64,000 nucleotides of DNA, taken from assembly GCF_900102525.1 (NCBI RefSeq), contig NZ_FNBZ01000002.1, positions 124,001 through 188,000 of the forward strand, written 5' to 3'. This stretch comes from Allobosea robiniae. Lineage in GTDB: Bacteria > Pseudomonadota > Alphaproteobacteria > Rhizobiales > Beijerinckiaceae. The number at the start of each line of letters is the position of its first letter. The stretch's first letter is position 1. This document shows positions 34,701-43,607 of the stretch, one piece after another. A program made the translations under genes and the position numbers. Under the pieces are notes generated by a model. It was not told the DNA's origin, ran no database searches, and saw only the letters and a program-made list of their open reading frames with translations.

Positions 34701-35360
34701 CGCGTGATGGTCGACGACGCGATCCCGATGAATGCCGGCTGCCTCAGGCCGATCCGGATCGTGGTGCCGGAGGGTTCGATGCTGGCGCCGCGTTACCCCG
34801 CGGCCGTGGTCGCGGGCAATGTCGAGGTCAGCCAAGCGGTGACGAACACGCTGTTCGGCGCGCTCAAAGCGATGTCCTGCTCGCAGGGCACGATGAACAA
34901 CCTGACCTTCGGCAACGACCAGTACCAGTATTACGAGACGATCTGCTCGGGCTCGCCGGCGGGGCCGGGCTTCAACGGTACCTCGGGCGTGCATGTCCAC
35001 ATGACCAATTCGCGCCTGACCGATCCGGAGATCCTGGAAACGCGCTTCCCGGTGGTGCTGGAGGATTTCCACATCCGCAAGGGCTCGGGCGGCAAGGGCG
35101 AGTGGACGGCCGGCGACGGCACCTCGCGCACCATCCGCTTCCTCAAGACGATGGATTGCGCGATCCTGGCGTCGCATCGCCGGGTGCGCCCCTTCGGCGT
35201 CGATGGCGGCGAGGCGGGCGAACTCGGCAGGACGCTGGTACGGAGGCTCTCCGGCGCGGTCGAGGAATTGAAGCCCTCCGACCAGACGCTGCTTCAGGCC
35301 GGCGAGGCGGTGACGGTGATCACGCCGACGGCCGGCGGCTATGGCAAAGCGAAGGGCTGA
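31761..35360 (+). CDS. 5-oxoprolinase / hydantoinase A-B fusion
   Basis: A 1199-residue enzyme combining hydantoinase A (about 1-690) and B (about 690-1199), the architecture of ATP-dependent 5-oxoprolinase. The A part has [51 protein letters not shown], a kinase-like ATP site; the B part begins [21 protein letters not shown] and includes [25 protein letters not shown] and [13 protein letters not shown] motifs. It cleaves 5-oxoproline to glutamate with ATP in the known family; N-methylhydantoinase is the alternative. The divergent TRAP transporter suggests a take-up and break-down unit. Start at ATG 31761 after GGAGGGGAG. Confidence 0.93.
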   Translation: MSAAHWDFWIDRGGTFTDVIGRDPAGNLHARKLLSENPGAYRDAAVQGIRDLLGLKAGEPIPARAIGEVRMGTTVATNALLERKGDRTLLVTTKGFRDALRIGYQARPDIFAKEIVKPEQLYEDVVEVEERVLADGTVERAPDEEAIRNALQAQYDAGFRALAIVFMHGYRYTAHEQVAARIARAIGFPQVSVSHEVSPLVKLVGRGDTAVVDAYLSPILGRYVQQVSEELDVARTGARLMFMMSSGGLTAAELFQGKDAILSGPAGGVVGLAETGRSAGFDKVIGFDMGGTSTDVAHFDGEYERAFETEVAGVRMRAPMMLIHTVAAGGGSILHYDGARFRVGPDSAGANPGPAAYRRGGPLAVTDANVMVGKLIPSYFPTIFGPKQDEPLDVAIVRNKFAVLAAEVGDGRSPEEVADGFIQIAVANMAEAIKKISVQRGYDITRYALNSFGGAGGQHACLVADALGIKTVLLHPFSGLLSAYGMGLAEIRSTRTAALDVALDGEAKTAIETVAAKLAADTKAEVAGQGVTEGDIAIHTRAHIRYSGTDTAIAVPAGTRAAMQEAFQTAHKARFGFMDETKALVVEAVEVEAVGGGAKFEEAAASEQAGEPVAAERTRFFAKGQWHDAAIVRREAMKPGQSVAGPAIIIEPNQTVVVEEGWSAKLTARDHLVLVRVKALVQQAAIGTKADPVMLEIFNNLFMSIAEQMGVTLQNTAYSVNIKERLDFSCAVFDQTGALVANAPHMPVHLGSMDRSVETVIANNPVIKPGDVYCLNAPYNGGTHLPDITVCTPVFDAEEKEILFWAASRGHHADVGGTAPGSMSPLATNIEEEGVYIDNFKIVDQGRFCEEELVKLLTGARYPVRNVVQNVNDLKAQIAANEKGVAELRKMIGSFGLDVVQAYMGHVQDNAAESVARLLTKLHDSEFTYPMDQGCAIKVKITIDREKREATVDFTGTSEQRPDNFNAPAPVTRAAVLYVFRVMVDDAIPMNAGCLRPIRIVVPEGSMLAPRYPAAVVAGNVEVSQAVTNTLFGALKAMSCSQGTMNNLTFGNDQYQYYETICSGSPAGPGFNGTSGVHVHMTNSRLTDPEILETRFPVVLEDFHIRKGSGGKGEWTAGDGTSRTIRFLKTMDCAILASHRRVRPFGVDGGEAGELGRTLVRRLSGAVEELKPSDQTLLQAGEAVTVITPTAGGYGKAKG

Positions 35361-35370
35361 GGCGCGTTCG

Positions 35371-35460
35371 TCGTTATGGTCGGGCTTGTCCCGACCATCC
35401 ACGTCTCGGCCGCCATCGTGTGCAAGACGTGGATGCTCGCCGCGGAGGCGAGCATGACGA
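35371..35460. repeat. 90-bp palindromic intergenic element
   Basis: TCGTTAT at the left end and ATGACGA at the right end form a near-perfect inverted pair. Inside are three hairpins: ATGGTCGGG/CCCGACCAT, CCACGTCT/AGACGTGG, and ATGCTCGC/GCGAGCAT. Same size and end logic as the elements at 7407 and 62529. Confidence 0.75.
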
Positions 35461-35530
35461 AACTGCGCTCGTTGCTCTGGCAAGCCCTCGCGAAGAGGCC
35501 TAGCTGATAGTCTCCTGCAAGGAGACGGAC

Positions 35531-36226
35531 ATGCCCCAGACCTGGATGATCACCGGCGCCAATCGCGGCATCGGACTTGCCATCACCATCGAGTTGCTGC
35601 GCCGGGGCGATCGCGTGATCGCGGCGGCGCGCAATCCCTGGGGCGGGGCGCTGGCCGAGCTCGCGGCCGAGCATCCGGCGGCGCTGATTCCGGTCGAGCT
35701 CGACGTGACCTCCGACGCCAGCATCGCCGCGGCTAAGGAAGCCCTGGCAGGGCAGGCGATCGACGTGCTCCTGAACAATGCCGGGCTTTATGGTCCGCGC
35801 GACCGGCAGAGCGGGCTCGACGTCGATTTCGACGCCTGGCGCGAGGTCTTCGAGGTCAATGTCTATGCGCCGATCCGGGTGGCGCAGGCCTTCCTGCCGA
35901 ATGTCGAGGCGGGGCAGGGCCGCAAGATCGCGACGATCTCCAGCCGGATGGGCTCGCTCGCGGCCAATCCCGGCAATGCGCTGATCTATCGCTCGTCGAA
36001 ATCGGCGGTGAACATGGCGATGGTCGTGTTCGGCAACAGCGTGCGGGCGCGCGATGTCAGCGTGATGCTGTTCCATCCCGGCTGGGTCCAGACCGATATG
36101 GGCGGCAGCGGTGCCGACATCACGCCGGCCGAGAGTGCCAATGGGCTGATCCGTACCATCGACGCCTCGGGCATGGCTGAGACCAATAGCTTCCGCGACT
36201 ATACCGGTGAGGCCATCACCTGGTGA
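35531..36226 (+). CDS. SDR family oxidoreductase
   Basis: A 231-residue short-chain dehydrogenase: ITGANRGIGLAITIELL binds NAD(P), LNNAGLYGP follows, and the catalytic set is Ser in TISSRMGS with Tyr and Lys in YRSSKSA. VMLFHPGWVQTDMGG shows the usual post-catalytic PG motif. The pattern matches the C-factor-like SDR subgroup. Start at ATG 35531, preceded by AAGGAGA. Single gene; substrate unknown. Confidence 0.92.
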   Translation: MPQTWMITGANRGIGLAITIELLRRGDRVIAAARNPWGGALAELAAEHPAALIPVELDVTSDASIAAAKEALAGQAIDVLLNNAGLYGPRDRQSGLDVDFDAWREVFEVNVYAPIRVAQAFLPNVEAGQGRKIATISSRMGSLAANPGNALIYRSSKSAVNMAMVVFGNSVRARDVSVMLFHPGWVQTDMGGSGADITPAESANGLIRTIDASGMAETNSFRDYTGEAITW

Positions 36227-36238
36227 GGGCAGAGGGTC

Positions 36239-36856
36239 TCAGTTCGCTCGCGTCGAGGCGAGCCAGAGTCCGCCGCCGACCAGGAAGCCGCCGCTGAGCT
36301 TCGACAGCAGCCGCACGCGGCTGCGCGACAGCAGATGGCCCGCCTTGCCCGAGAGCAGGGCATAAGCGCCATCGCTGAGAGCGGCGAAGGCGAGCGCCGT
36401 CGCACCCATGATTGCGATCTGGGTGGCGTGGTCGCGGGCAGGGTCGAGGAACTGCGGGAAGAAGGCGCCGAAGAACAGCAGCGTCTTCGGATTGCTGAGG
36501 GCGACCAAGGCACCTTGCAGGAAGAAGCCGCCGCGCGGAGGCTTCGCCGGCGCTGAGCCGTCGAGATCGGCGCCGGCCGAGCGGAACATCTTCCAGCCCA
36601 GCCAGATCAGGTAGGCCGCGCCAGCCAGCCTTACCCATTCGAACCAGTGGCCGAGCGCGGCGATGACCGAGCGCAATCCGATGCCGGCGACGAGGACCAT
36701 GATGCCGAGCCCGGCCTGTGTTCCTGCCACGTTGAGGAGACCGGCGCGGGTACCGTGCTTCAGGCTGTTGGCGACGATCAGCGTGACCGTCGGGCCGGGA
36801 ACGATGATGATGACGATGCAGGCGATGAGATAGGCGGCATAGACTTCAAGCGACAT
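36239..36856 (-). CDS. LysE family translocator
   Basis: A 205-residue exporter of the LysE/RhtB family with six helices. VPGPTVTLIVANSLKHGTRAGLLNVAGTQAGLG is the family signature (the PGP motif); YLIWLGWKMFR and SNPKTLLFFGAFFPQFLD follow. ATG 36856 is divergent from the GNAT gene, 89 bp away. Substrate unknown, possibly amino acids. One of three LysE-type genes in this window. Confidence 0.92.
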   Translation of the reverse strand: MSLEVYAAYLIACIVIIIVPGPTVTLIVANSLKHGTRAGLLNVAGTQAGLGIMVLVAGIGLRSVIAALGHWFEWVRLAGAAYLIWLGWKMFRSAGADLDGSAPAKPPRGGFFLQGALVALSNPKTLLFFGAFFPQFLDPARDHATQIAIMGATALAFAALSDGAYALLSGKAGHLLSRSRVRLLSKLSGGFLVGGGLWLASTRAN

Positions 36857-36945
36857 GGCGCTGGCCTCCGGCAATGCCGCACAGTGATCTGCCGAACTTG
36901 GCCGCCTGTCCAGATGCTTCGCCTTGCTGCAGATGGGAGGTCGCG

Positions 36946-37530
36946 ATGGTGCTGACGGGTTTTGACGTGAAGCCGCTGACGCCCGAGCGCTGGGGCGATC
37001 TGGAGGACCTCTTCGGCCCGCAGGGACCCTGTTACGGCTGCTGGTGCAATCATTTCCGCATGCCGCAGCGCTTGCGCAAACCCTTGCTCGGCGAAGGCGC
37101 GCGGCAATTGTTCGAGGATCGGGTCAAGAACGGGCCGCCGCCCGGCGTGCTGGCTTATGCCGAGGATAAGCCAGTCGGCTGGCTGCAGGTCGGCCCGCGC
37201 GCCGACATCCCCGAATGGAACAATCCGCGCCGCGCCTCGACGCCGCTGCCAGATGCGCCGGCCGAGGATATCGGCAACTGGGCGGCCTCCTGTTTCTTCG
37301 TGCGCAGGGGCTTTCGCGGCAAGGGCGTCACCGGCGCGCTGCTCGATGGGGCCGTCGCCTTCGCGCGGGAGAGCGGGGCGCGATTGATCGAGGCAGCGGC
37401 GATGGACAATCGGGACAAGCGCAGCGCGGAGGGGCTCTATGTCGGGCCGGAAAGCGTGTTCCTGCGCGCCGGTTTCATCGAGGTTGCCCGGCAGAAGCCG
37501 GGGCCGCCGTTGCTCAGGCTGGTACTGTAG
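36946..37530 (+). CDS. GNAT family N-acetyltransferase
   Basis: A 194-residue acetyltransferase. The acetyl-CoA loop is FVRRGFRGKGVTGALLDGAVAFAR, preceded by VGWLQVGPRADIPEW. The N-terminus carries GPCYGCWCNHFRMP, a Cys-rich motif seen in a subgroup of GNAT proteins. Start at ATG 36946 after GGGAGG; a longer frame upstream has no ribosome site. Substrate unknown. It converges on an esterase gene 16 bp away. Confidence 0.9.
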   Translation: MVLTGFDVKPLTPERWGDLEDLFGPQGPCYGCWCNHFRMPQRLRKPLLGEGARQLFEDRVKNGPPPGVLAYAEDKPVGWLQVGPRADIPEWNNPRRASTPLPDAPAEDIGNWAASCFFVRRGFRGKGVTGALLDGAVAFARESGARLIEAAAMDNRDKRSAEGLYVGPESVFLRAGFIEVARQKPGPPLLRLVL

Positions 37531-37546
37531 GCGCCACGCGCTCCGG

Positions 37547-38539
37547 TCAGCGCGAAAGCTCGTTCAGGAAGGCCGTCAGCCGGTCGAGTGCCTGCTTCCC
37601 TTCCGGGCGGTCGAGATCGAACTGGTATTCATGCGGCAGCTTCGGCTCGGTTTCGGGCGGGAAGAACAGGGTGTCGACCCTGACGCCGCGGTCGCGCAGG
37701 GCCTGCGCCATCGCCGCCGATTGCGGCGCCAGCGGATCGCCGTTTCCAACCGAGATGAAGCTCGGCGGGAAGGCTTCCGTGACATAGCGCGGGACGGAGG
37801 CCTGGGTCAGGCGCTCGCTGTCCAGTGGGTTGGCCACGCCGAAATAGGCGGAGAGGACCGTGCGGACGAAGCTGCCGAACGGCCCGGTCAGGTCGATGGC
37901 GGTAAGGTCGAAGGCGCCGCAGAACAGCACCGTGCCCCGCAGGCTCGTGGGCGCGATGGCCGGCTTCAACCCGAGCAGTTCGCCATAGTCCTTGCCGGTC
38001 AGGCCGGCAGCGAGCTGGGAGGCGATATGAGCGCCGGCCGAATCGCCTGCGAGAACGATGCGCGTCGGGTCGAGGCCGAGGCGCTGCCCTTCGCGCTGCA
38101 GGAAGCCGAGCGCGGCGTTCGCCTGCAGGACCGGCGTGGGGTAGCGGCCGGTCGGCGCGCGGGTATAGCCGACCGCGACGACCGCGAAGCCGCGCCCGGC
38201 GAGGATCTTGAGATAGGGCGCGACATCTCCGCGATCCCCCGCGACGAAGGCGCCGCCATGAATCCAGACGACGGTCGGGCGCCCCGGTTCGATCCGCCCG
38301 CCGGATGGGAGATAGACGTCCAGCCGTTCGTCTTCCGCGCTGCCATAGCGGATGTCGCGCTGCTCGCGGATGCCGAAGGGGACGTGGCCAGCGAGCGCGG
38401 CCGTGGTCTTCGAGGCGCCATAGCCGAAGGCGAGGCGCGTCAGCAGCGTCGTGGGCCAGGGCGACAGAGCGAAAGCGGCATAGCCGATGAAGGCAAGGCC
38501 GAGGCAGAGCAGCAGAATCCGTTTGGCACGTCGTCTCAT
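37547..38539 (-). CDS. Alpha/beta hydrolase, hormone-sensitive-lipase type
   Basis: A 330-residue esterase with an N-terminal hydrophobic anchor (ILLLCLGLAFIGYAAFAL). The oxyanion-hole motif HGGAF and nucleophile elbow GDSAG belong to the HSL/carboxylesterase group; catalytic Asp is near ISVGNGDPL and His in LPHEYQFD. It is predicted to be membrane-anchored or exported. Substrate: short-chain esters, exact one unknown. Confidence 0.92.
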   Translation of the reverse strand: MRRRAKRILLLCLGLAFIGYAAFALSPWPTTLLTRLAFGYGASKTTAALAGHVPFGIREQRDIRYGSAEDERLDVYLPSGGRIEPGRPTVVWIHGGAFVAGDRGDVAPYLKILAGRGFAVVAVGYTRAPTGRYPTPVLQANAALGFLQREGQRLGLDPTRIVLAGDSAGAHIASQLAAGLTGKDYGELLGLKPAIAPTSLRGTVLFCGAFDLTAIDLTGPFGSFVRTVLSAYFGVANPLDSERLTQASVPRYVTEAFPPSFISVGNGDPLAPQSAAMAQALRDRGVRVDTLFFPPETEPKLPHEYQFDLDRPEGKQALDRLTAFLNELSR

Positions 38540-38614
38540 GGTGCGAAGCTAGGCCGGCCCGCGATCCCGGGCAATCGGGTCGAATTCCGATCGGCGGGGC
38601 AAGGGGGTGGATTA

Positions 38615-38644
38615 TTGTATAACCGGCTAAAGTATTGATATTAT
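38615..38644 (+). promoter_or_regulatory. Candidate promoter of the chemoreceptor gene
   Basis: TTGTAT at 38615-38620 and TATTAT at 38639-38644 (18-bp gap) lie in an A/T-rich patch 80 bp before the ATG of the chemoreceptor. Confidence 0.35.
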
Positions 38645-38722
38645 TGCGTCATCACGCTTCGCGTTAACCTCGTGTTCGTTTGCCTCTGCCAGATGGACGG
38701 CAGCTACGAGACTGAGGCGGCG

Positions 38723-40399
38723 ATGCGGCGACTGGGACTGACGGCGAAGATCATGATTTTCTTCGCCCTGCTGGCTCTCGCCGGGGCGCTGGGCCTCGCC
38801 AGCGCCTTGCGTGGTTTCGATGAGGCAAGGCGCATCGATGCCGCCGCCTTCTCGGATATCCGCCTCGCCGGCAGCGCCTCGCTTTTGTCCAGCCGGATCG
38901 CAGCCGCCGCGCTGCTCAGCCGGGTCGACACGGACAGCTCCCCGCAGGAGATCGAGGCGATGATCGGCAAGCTCGATGCCGCCATCGAGCTGGTCGACGC
39001 GGCACGTGCGCATCTGATCTCGGCCCTGCCGGCAAGCCTGCGCGAGGCCAATCCGACGCTCGATGCGCGGATCAAGACCTTCATCGCCTTCCAGCACGGC
39101 ATCGTCGATATCGGCCAGCGGATCTCGGGCAAGGCCGCCTTGCTGGAGGCGGGTGCGGCCGAGGCCCGCATCAATGTCGACGAGATCGTCGCGACCACCG
39201 CTGCCTTGCGCGACGAGCTCGCCAAGCGGGCAGGCGAGACCTCCATCCGCGCCAGCGCGCGAGCAGAGGCCGTTCGTCTGCGGACGATCCTTTTGGCGGT
39301 CCTCCTGCCACTGGGTGGCGGGCTTCTGGCCCTGCTGATGCTGCGCAGCCAGTTGACGCGGCCCCTGCGCAACCTGATGGAGGCGATCCAGCAGGCGGTG
39401 GCGTCCGACGGGATCATCGACGTGCCGCATCGCGACCGGGCCGACGAGATCGGCCAGCTTGCCCGCGTCGTGCGCCAGCTCAGCGAGGTCCGGGCGACCT
39501 TGGTGACCCGTGAAAGCGAGGCCGACGATGCGCGGCGCCTCGAACAGCTCCGCAATGCGGAGCTTGCCGGGATCGCCGACGAGTTCGAGGCACGGCTCGG
39601 CGTTCTGCTCGGCGAGATCGGCAGGGCGAGCGAGACGCTCCGCATGGCGCTTCAGGACGCCGCTGTCCGCGTCCACCAGATATCGCGGAGCACCGAGACG
39701 GCAGCCGCGTCCGTCGATGGCGCGGGGATCGATGCACGACGCTCCAGCGAGGCGGCGCTGCGGCTGGATTTCGTCGTCGGCCAGATCAATCGCGAGGTGA
39801 GACGGGTTTCGGAAATGGCGACCGAGGCGACCCGCGAGGCGGCCGGGACCCATGCGCTGGTGACGCGCCTGAGCGAAAACGCCGCCCAGATCCGCGATGT
39901 CGTGGGCATCATCGACGCAGTGGCGCGCCAGACCAATCTGCTCGCCCTCAACGCGACGATCGAGGCTGCGCGTGCGGGCGCCCATGGCCGCGGCTTCGCA
40001 GTGGTCGCCGCCGAGGTGAAGACGCTCGCCAACCAGGCCTCGGACGCCGCCGGGCGGATCGTCAGCCGGATCGTGCAGGCCGACGAGGCTTTGTCCCATG
40101 CCGCCGAAGCGGTTTCCGCCATCGGCACCAGCGTCGCAGCGGTCGAGCAGACCGGAACCGAGATCGCGACGATGGTCGGCTCGCATGTCGAATTGCTGGG
40201 CTCGCTCGGCGAGACCGTGGCGCGCATCTCGGACGTCACGGGCACGGCGGCGCTGGCGATGGGCGAGATCGCGGCGGCCAATCTCCAGACCGTCGGCCAG
40301 GCCGATACCGGTGCGACGAGCGCAAGGGAACTCGACCGTCGGATCAATGCCTTGCAGGCGGAGGCCGCGGCTTTTGTCCAGCGTTTGCGCGCCGCCTGA
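38723..40399 (+). CDS. Methyl-accepting chemotaxis protein
   Basis: A 558-residue receptor. TM1 (LTAKIMIFFALLALAGALGL) and TM2 (LRTILLAVLLPLGGGLLALLML, about 190-212) enclose a helical periplasmic sensor domain of about 150 residues. A HAMP domain follows, then the signalling domain with hairpin tip [23 protein letters not shown] and HGRGFAVVAAEVKTLANQ. There is no C-terminal xWxxF pentapeptide, unlike the receptor at the left window edge. I start at ATG 38723, with GAGGCGG upstream; ATG 38693 is possible. Ligand unknown. Confidence 0.93.
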   Translation: MRRLGLTAKIMIFFALLALAGALGLASALRGFDEARRIDAAAFSDIRLAGSASLLSSRIAAAALLSRVDTDSSPQEIEAMIGKLDAAIELVDAARAHLISALPASLREANPTLDARIKTFIAFQHGIVDIGQRISGKAALLEAGAAEARINVDEIVATTAALRDELAKRAGETSIRASARAEAVRLRTILLAVLLPLGGGLLALLMLRSQLTRPLRNLMEAIQQAVASDGIIDVPHRDRADEIGQLARVVRQLSEVRATLVTRESEADDARRLEQLRNAELAGIADEFEARLGVLLGEIGRASETLRMALQDAAVRVHQISRSTETAAASVDGAGIDARRSSEAALRLDFVVGQINREVRRVSEMATEATREAAGTHALVTRLSENAAQIRDVVGIIDAVARQTNLLALNATIEAARAGAHGRGFAVVAAEVKTLANQASDAAGRIVSRIVQADEALSHAAEAVSAIGTSVAAVEQTGTEIATMVGSHVELLGSLGETVARISDVTGTAALAMGEIAAANLQTVGQADTGATSARELDRRINALQAEAAAFVQRLRAA

Positions 40400-40480
40400 G
40401 CGGTTTCAGGTGCGCCGGGCTTGCCTCCCAGCCCGACTCGGCCCCATCTGCGTCATGCCTTTTTCGACGATGATTCCGCG

Positions 40481-41572
40481 ATGAGCTGGTCGCCCCAGCA
40501 GGATATGGCTTTGACCGCCGTGGCGCGCTGGCTGCAAACCGGCGAGCCGCAGCTCTTCCGCATGTTCGGCTATGCCGGAACCGGCAAGACCACGCTCGCG
40601 CGCCATATCGCCGAGGCGGTCGATGGCGACGTCGTCTTCGCCGCCTATACGGGCAAGGCCGCGCTCGTGCTGCGCAACAAGGGCTGCCATGGCGCGCAGA
40701 CCATCCATTCGCTGATCTATCGCTCGCGCGGCGTCGACGAGGAGAGCCCGATCTTCGCGCTCAACCGTGACAGCGCCGCGGCCAAGGCGAAGCTCATCAT
40801 CATCGACGAATGCTCGATGGTCGACGAGGAGCTGGGCCGGGACCTGCTCTCCTTCGGCACGCCGGTTCTGGTGCTGGGCGACCCGGCGCAGTTGCCCCCG
40901 GTCAAGGGCGGTGGCTTCTTCACCGAGCAGGAACCGGACGTGATGCTGACCGAGGTCCACCGGCAGGCGGCGGACAATCCGATCGTGCGGATGTCGATGA
41001 TCGTGCGCGAGGGCGGGCAGCTCGAACTCGGCGATTACGGCCCGAGCCGGGTGATCCGGCGCGGCGAGATCAATCCCGAGATCGTCATGGGGGCCGATCA
41101 GGTGCTGGTCGGCATGAACAAGACGCGGCGTAACTACAATGCCCGTATCCGCCAGCTGATGGGTCGTACCGACAACAGCCCGGTTGCGGGCGAGAAGCTG
41201 GTCTGCCTGCGCAACGACAAGAGCAAGGGCCTGCTCAATGGCGGCTCCTGGATCGTGCAGGAGATCAAGACCTCGAAGAAGGGGCTCGTCACCATGCGGG
41301 TGACGCCCGAGGACGATGCCGGCGCCAAGGCGGTCAAGGTCTCGGTGATGCCGAATTTCTTCGACGGCACCGAAGAGGAGATACCGTGGGAGCTGCGCAA
41401 GCACACCGACGAGTTCACCTTCGGCTATGCGCTGACCGTGCATAAGTCGCAGGGCTCGCAATGGGATGATGTCGTGCTCTTCGACGAGAGCTTCGCCTTT
41501 CGCGAGCATCGGGCGCGCTGGCTCTATACCGGCCTGACGCGCGCGGCCGAGGCGATCACGGTCGTGGTCTAG
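40481..41572 (+). CDS. RecD-like ATP-dependent helicase
   Basis: A 363-residue superfamily 1 helicase of the RecD/Dda group. Walker A is GYAGTGKTTLA, Walker B IIIDECSMVDEE, motif III GDPAQLPPV, and motif VI near WLYTGLTRAAEAITVVV; motif V is in GYALTVHKSQGSQWDDVV. It is compact and lacks the N-terminal domains of RecD2. Probable role is DNA processing with a phage-like Dda fold. Start at ATG 40481 (MSWSPQQ); DUF1801 gene follows after 23 bp. Confidence 0.9.
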   Translation: MSWSPQQDMALTAVARWLQTGEPQLFRMFGYAGTGKTTLARHIAEAVDGDVVFAAYTGKAALVLRNKGCHGAQTIHSLIYRSRGVDEESPIFALNRDSAAAKAKLIIIDECSMVDEELGRDLLSFGTPVLVLGDPAQLPPVKGGGFFTEQEPDVMLTEVHRQAADNPIVRMSMIVREGGQLELGDYGPSRVIRRGEINPEIVMGADQVLVGMNKTRRNYNARIRQLMGRTDNSPVAGEKLVCLRNDKSKGLLNGGSWIVQEIKTSKKGLVTMRVTPEDDAGAKAVKVSVMPNFFDGTEEEIPWELRKHTDEFTFGYALTVHKSQGSQWDDVVLFDESFAFREHRARWLYTGLTRAAEAITVVV

Positions 41573-41595
41573 GCTCTGGCGCGAAGGGAGCGGTC

Positions 41596-41994
41596 ATGGC
41601 GAAGGACGAAATTCAGGATCCGGCCGCTGCCCGGCTGATCGACGAGAAGATCGAATCGCTCGTCGACTGGCGTGGCGCGACGCTGGCGCGGATGCGCGCG
41701 CTGATCCGGGAGGCCGATCCCGACGTGGTCGAGGAGGTGAAGTGGCGCCGCGTGCCGGTCTGGTCCCATGGCGGGATCATCTGCACCGGCGAAACCTACA
41801 AGAGCGTGGTCAAGCTGACCTTCCTGAAGGGCGCCTCGCTGGCCGATCCCGCCGGCCTGTTCAATGCGAGCCTGGAGGGCAATGCCCGCCGCGCGATCGA
41901 TATCCGCGAGGGCGAAGTAGTAGATCGCGACGCCTTCAAGGCTCTGATCGGCGAGGCTGTCGCGCTCAACCTATCCGGCAAGAAAACGCGCTAA
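41596..41994 (+). CDS. DUF1801 domain protein
   Basis: A 132-residue single-domain protein. IDEKIESLVDWRGATLARMRALIREADPDVVEEVKWRRVPVW and FLKGASLADPAGLFN are the DUF1801 signatures (a YdhG-like fold related to frataxin). Its role is unknown; some relatives bind metals or heme. It starts at ATG 41596, 23 bp after the helicase gene. Confidence 0.9.
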   Translation: MAKDEIQDPAAARLIDEKIESLVDWRGATLARMRALIREADPDVVEEVKWRRVPVWSHGGIICTGETYKSVVKLTFLKGASLADPAGLFNASLEGNARRAIDIREGEVVDRDAFKALIGEAVALNLSGKKTR

Positions 41995-42138
41995 GCCAGA
42001 GTTCAGGCAAAATCCGCTCATTTGGCGAGGATTTCGGCGGCCTCCCCCGACCAACATTGCCGAATTGTCATGGAAGTCGTCGGCTTTTCGCCATAGTCGA
42101 CACCGATCCTCGCATCACGATCAGCGGAGGCTGTGCGG

Positions 42139-43602
42139 ATGGCGGAGGCGGGCGGACTGAAGGCAGGGGCGATTGCACTGCAGCGGTTCGGCCTGGGTCC
42201 GAAGCCCGGGCAGGGCGAAGCCGCGCGGGCGCAGGTTCACGACAGGCTTCTGGCCGAGATCGCGGCCGGCAGAGTCGCGCAGCCCGAGGGCGTGACCTTT
42301 TCTGGCGCGGCCGAGATCGGCAAGGCACTCTATGATTTCGAGGATCAGGAGAAGCGGGAGCGCGAGGCGCGTCGCGTTGCTGTGGCTGCGCCGGCATCAG
42401 ACACGCAAATGGCCAGCGCCGTGCCGCAGGGTCTGCCGGCCGGGTCACAGAACCAGATGGCTCCCGCGCCGAAGCCCGCAAACGAGCCAGCGCTGCCGTA
42501 CCGGACCTATCGTGATGAGGTGAAGGCCCGTGTCGATCTCGCGCTTACGGCCGAGACCGGGTTCGGCGAGCGGCTGGTGATGTTCTGGTCGAACCATTTC
42601 TGCATCGGTGCGACCAAGAGCAACATGAGCCGGATCATGGCCGGCGCCTATGAGCGCGAGGCGATCCGGCCGCATGTCTTCGGCCGCTTCGAGGACATGC
42701 TGATCGCGGCGGAGAGCCATCCGGCGATGCTGGATTTCCTCGACAATCGCCAGTCTGTCGGTCCGAACTCCCTAGCGGGAAAGCGTCGCGGACGCGGCCT
42801 CAACGAGAACCTCGCCCGCGAGATCATGGAGTTGCACACGCTCGGCGTCTCCGGCGGCTATGCTCAGGCCGACGTGACCAATCTCGCCCGGATCATCACG
42901 GGCTGGACTGTGGTCGGGCGCGAGGGCGGGCTCGGCCTGCCCGGTTCCTTCGCCTTCAATGCCGGCCTGCACGAGCCCGGCGTGACGCCCCTGCTGGGGC
43001 GCCGCTACGACCAGCCGGGCAAGGCACAGGGCATCGCCGCTTTGACCGATCTGGCGCATCACCCGGCGACGGCCAGGTTCATCGCGACGAAGCTTGCCCG
43101 CCATTTCGTCGCCGATACGCCGCCGCGCGCTCTGGTCGAGAAGTTGGCGCTGGCGTTCCGGCAGGGCGGCGGTGATCTGTCGAGCGTCTATCGCGCCCTG
43201 GTCGAGGATGACGCTGCCTGGCGGGCGCCGGCCAGCAAGATCAGGTCGCCGCAGGAATTTCTGGTGGCCTCCTATCGTGCGCTCGGTCGCAAGCCGGATT
43301 TCGGCCAGATCATCGGGCCGGTCGGCGTCATGGGCCAGCCCTTCTGGCAACCGTCCGGCCCCAATGGCTACGCCGACGACAATGCAGCCTGGGCCTCGGC
43401 CGAGGGCCTGAAGACGCGCGTCGATGTCGCCGCGGGCTGGGGGCGGCAGGCCGCCGGCTCCGTCGCCGACCCGCGCGTGCTCACCGAGGACGTGCTGGGG
43501 CCGCTGCTCTCGCCCGAAACGAAGCAGGCGGTGGCGCGGGCCGAGAGCAAGCCGCAGGCGATTGCGCTCCTGCTGATGTCGCCCGAATTCCAGCGGAGGT
43601 GA
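42139..43602 (+). CDS. DUF1800 domain protein
   Basis: A 487-residue protein. The domain shows WSNHFCIGATKSNMSRIMAGAYEREAIRPHVFGRFEDML, YLDNRQSVGPNSLAGKRRGRGLNENLAREIMELHTLGV and DDNAAWASAEGLKTRVD in outline. Tryptophan, glycine and the AREIMELHT motif are typical. DUF1800 proteins are usually paired with a DUF1501 partner, as here. No classical signal peptide is apparent, so export may be carried by the partner. ATG 42139 has AGCGGAGG upstream. Function unknown. Confidence 0.9.
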   Translation: MAEAGGLKAGAIALQRFGLGPKPGQGEAARAQVHDRLLAEIAAGRVAQPEGVTFSGAAEIGKALYDFEDQEKREREARRVAVAAPASDTQMASAVPQGLPAGSQNQMAPAPKPANEPALPYRTYRDEVKARVDLALTAETGFGERLVMFWSNHFCIGATKSNMSRIMAGAYEREAIRPHVFGRFEDMLIAAESHPAMLDFLDNRQSVGPNSLAGKRRGRGLNENLAREIMELHTLGVSGGYAQADVTNLARIITGWTVVGREGGLGLPGSFAFNAGLHEPGVTPLLGRRYDQPGKAQGIAALTDLAHHPATARFIATKLARHFVADTPPRALVEKLALAFRQGGGDLSSVYRALVEDDAAWRAPASKIRSPQEFLVASYRALGRKPDFGQIIGPVGVMGQPFWQPSGPNGYADDNAAWASAEGLKTRVDVAAGWGRQAAGSVADPRVLTEDVLGPLLSPETKQAVARAESKPQAIALLLMSPEFQRR

Positions 43603-43607
43603 CGCCG

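Noticed and set aside
31728..35483. A 1251-codon open frame antisense to the oxoprolinase-type gene
   Set aside because: Its protein is low-complexity Arg/Asp/Ala/His-rich text typical of the reverse of GC-rich coding DNA, and the + strand frame matches a known family along its full length.
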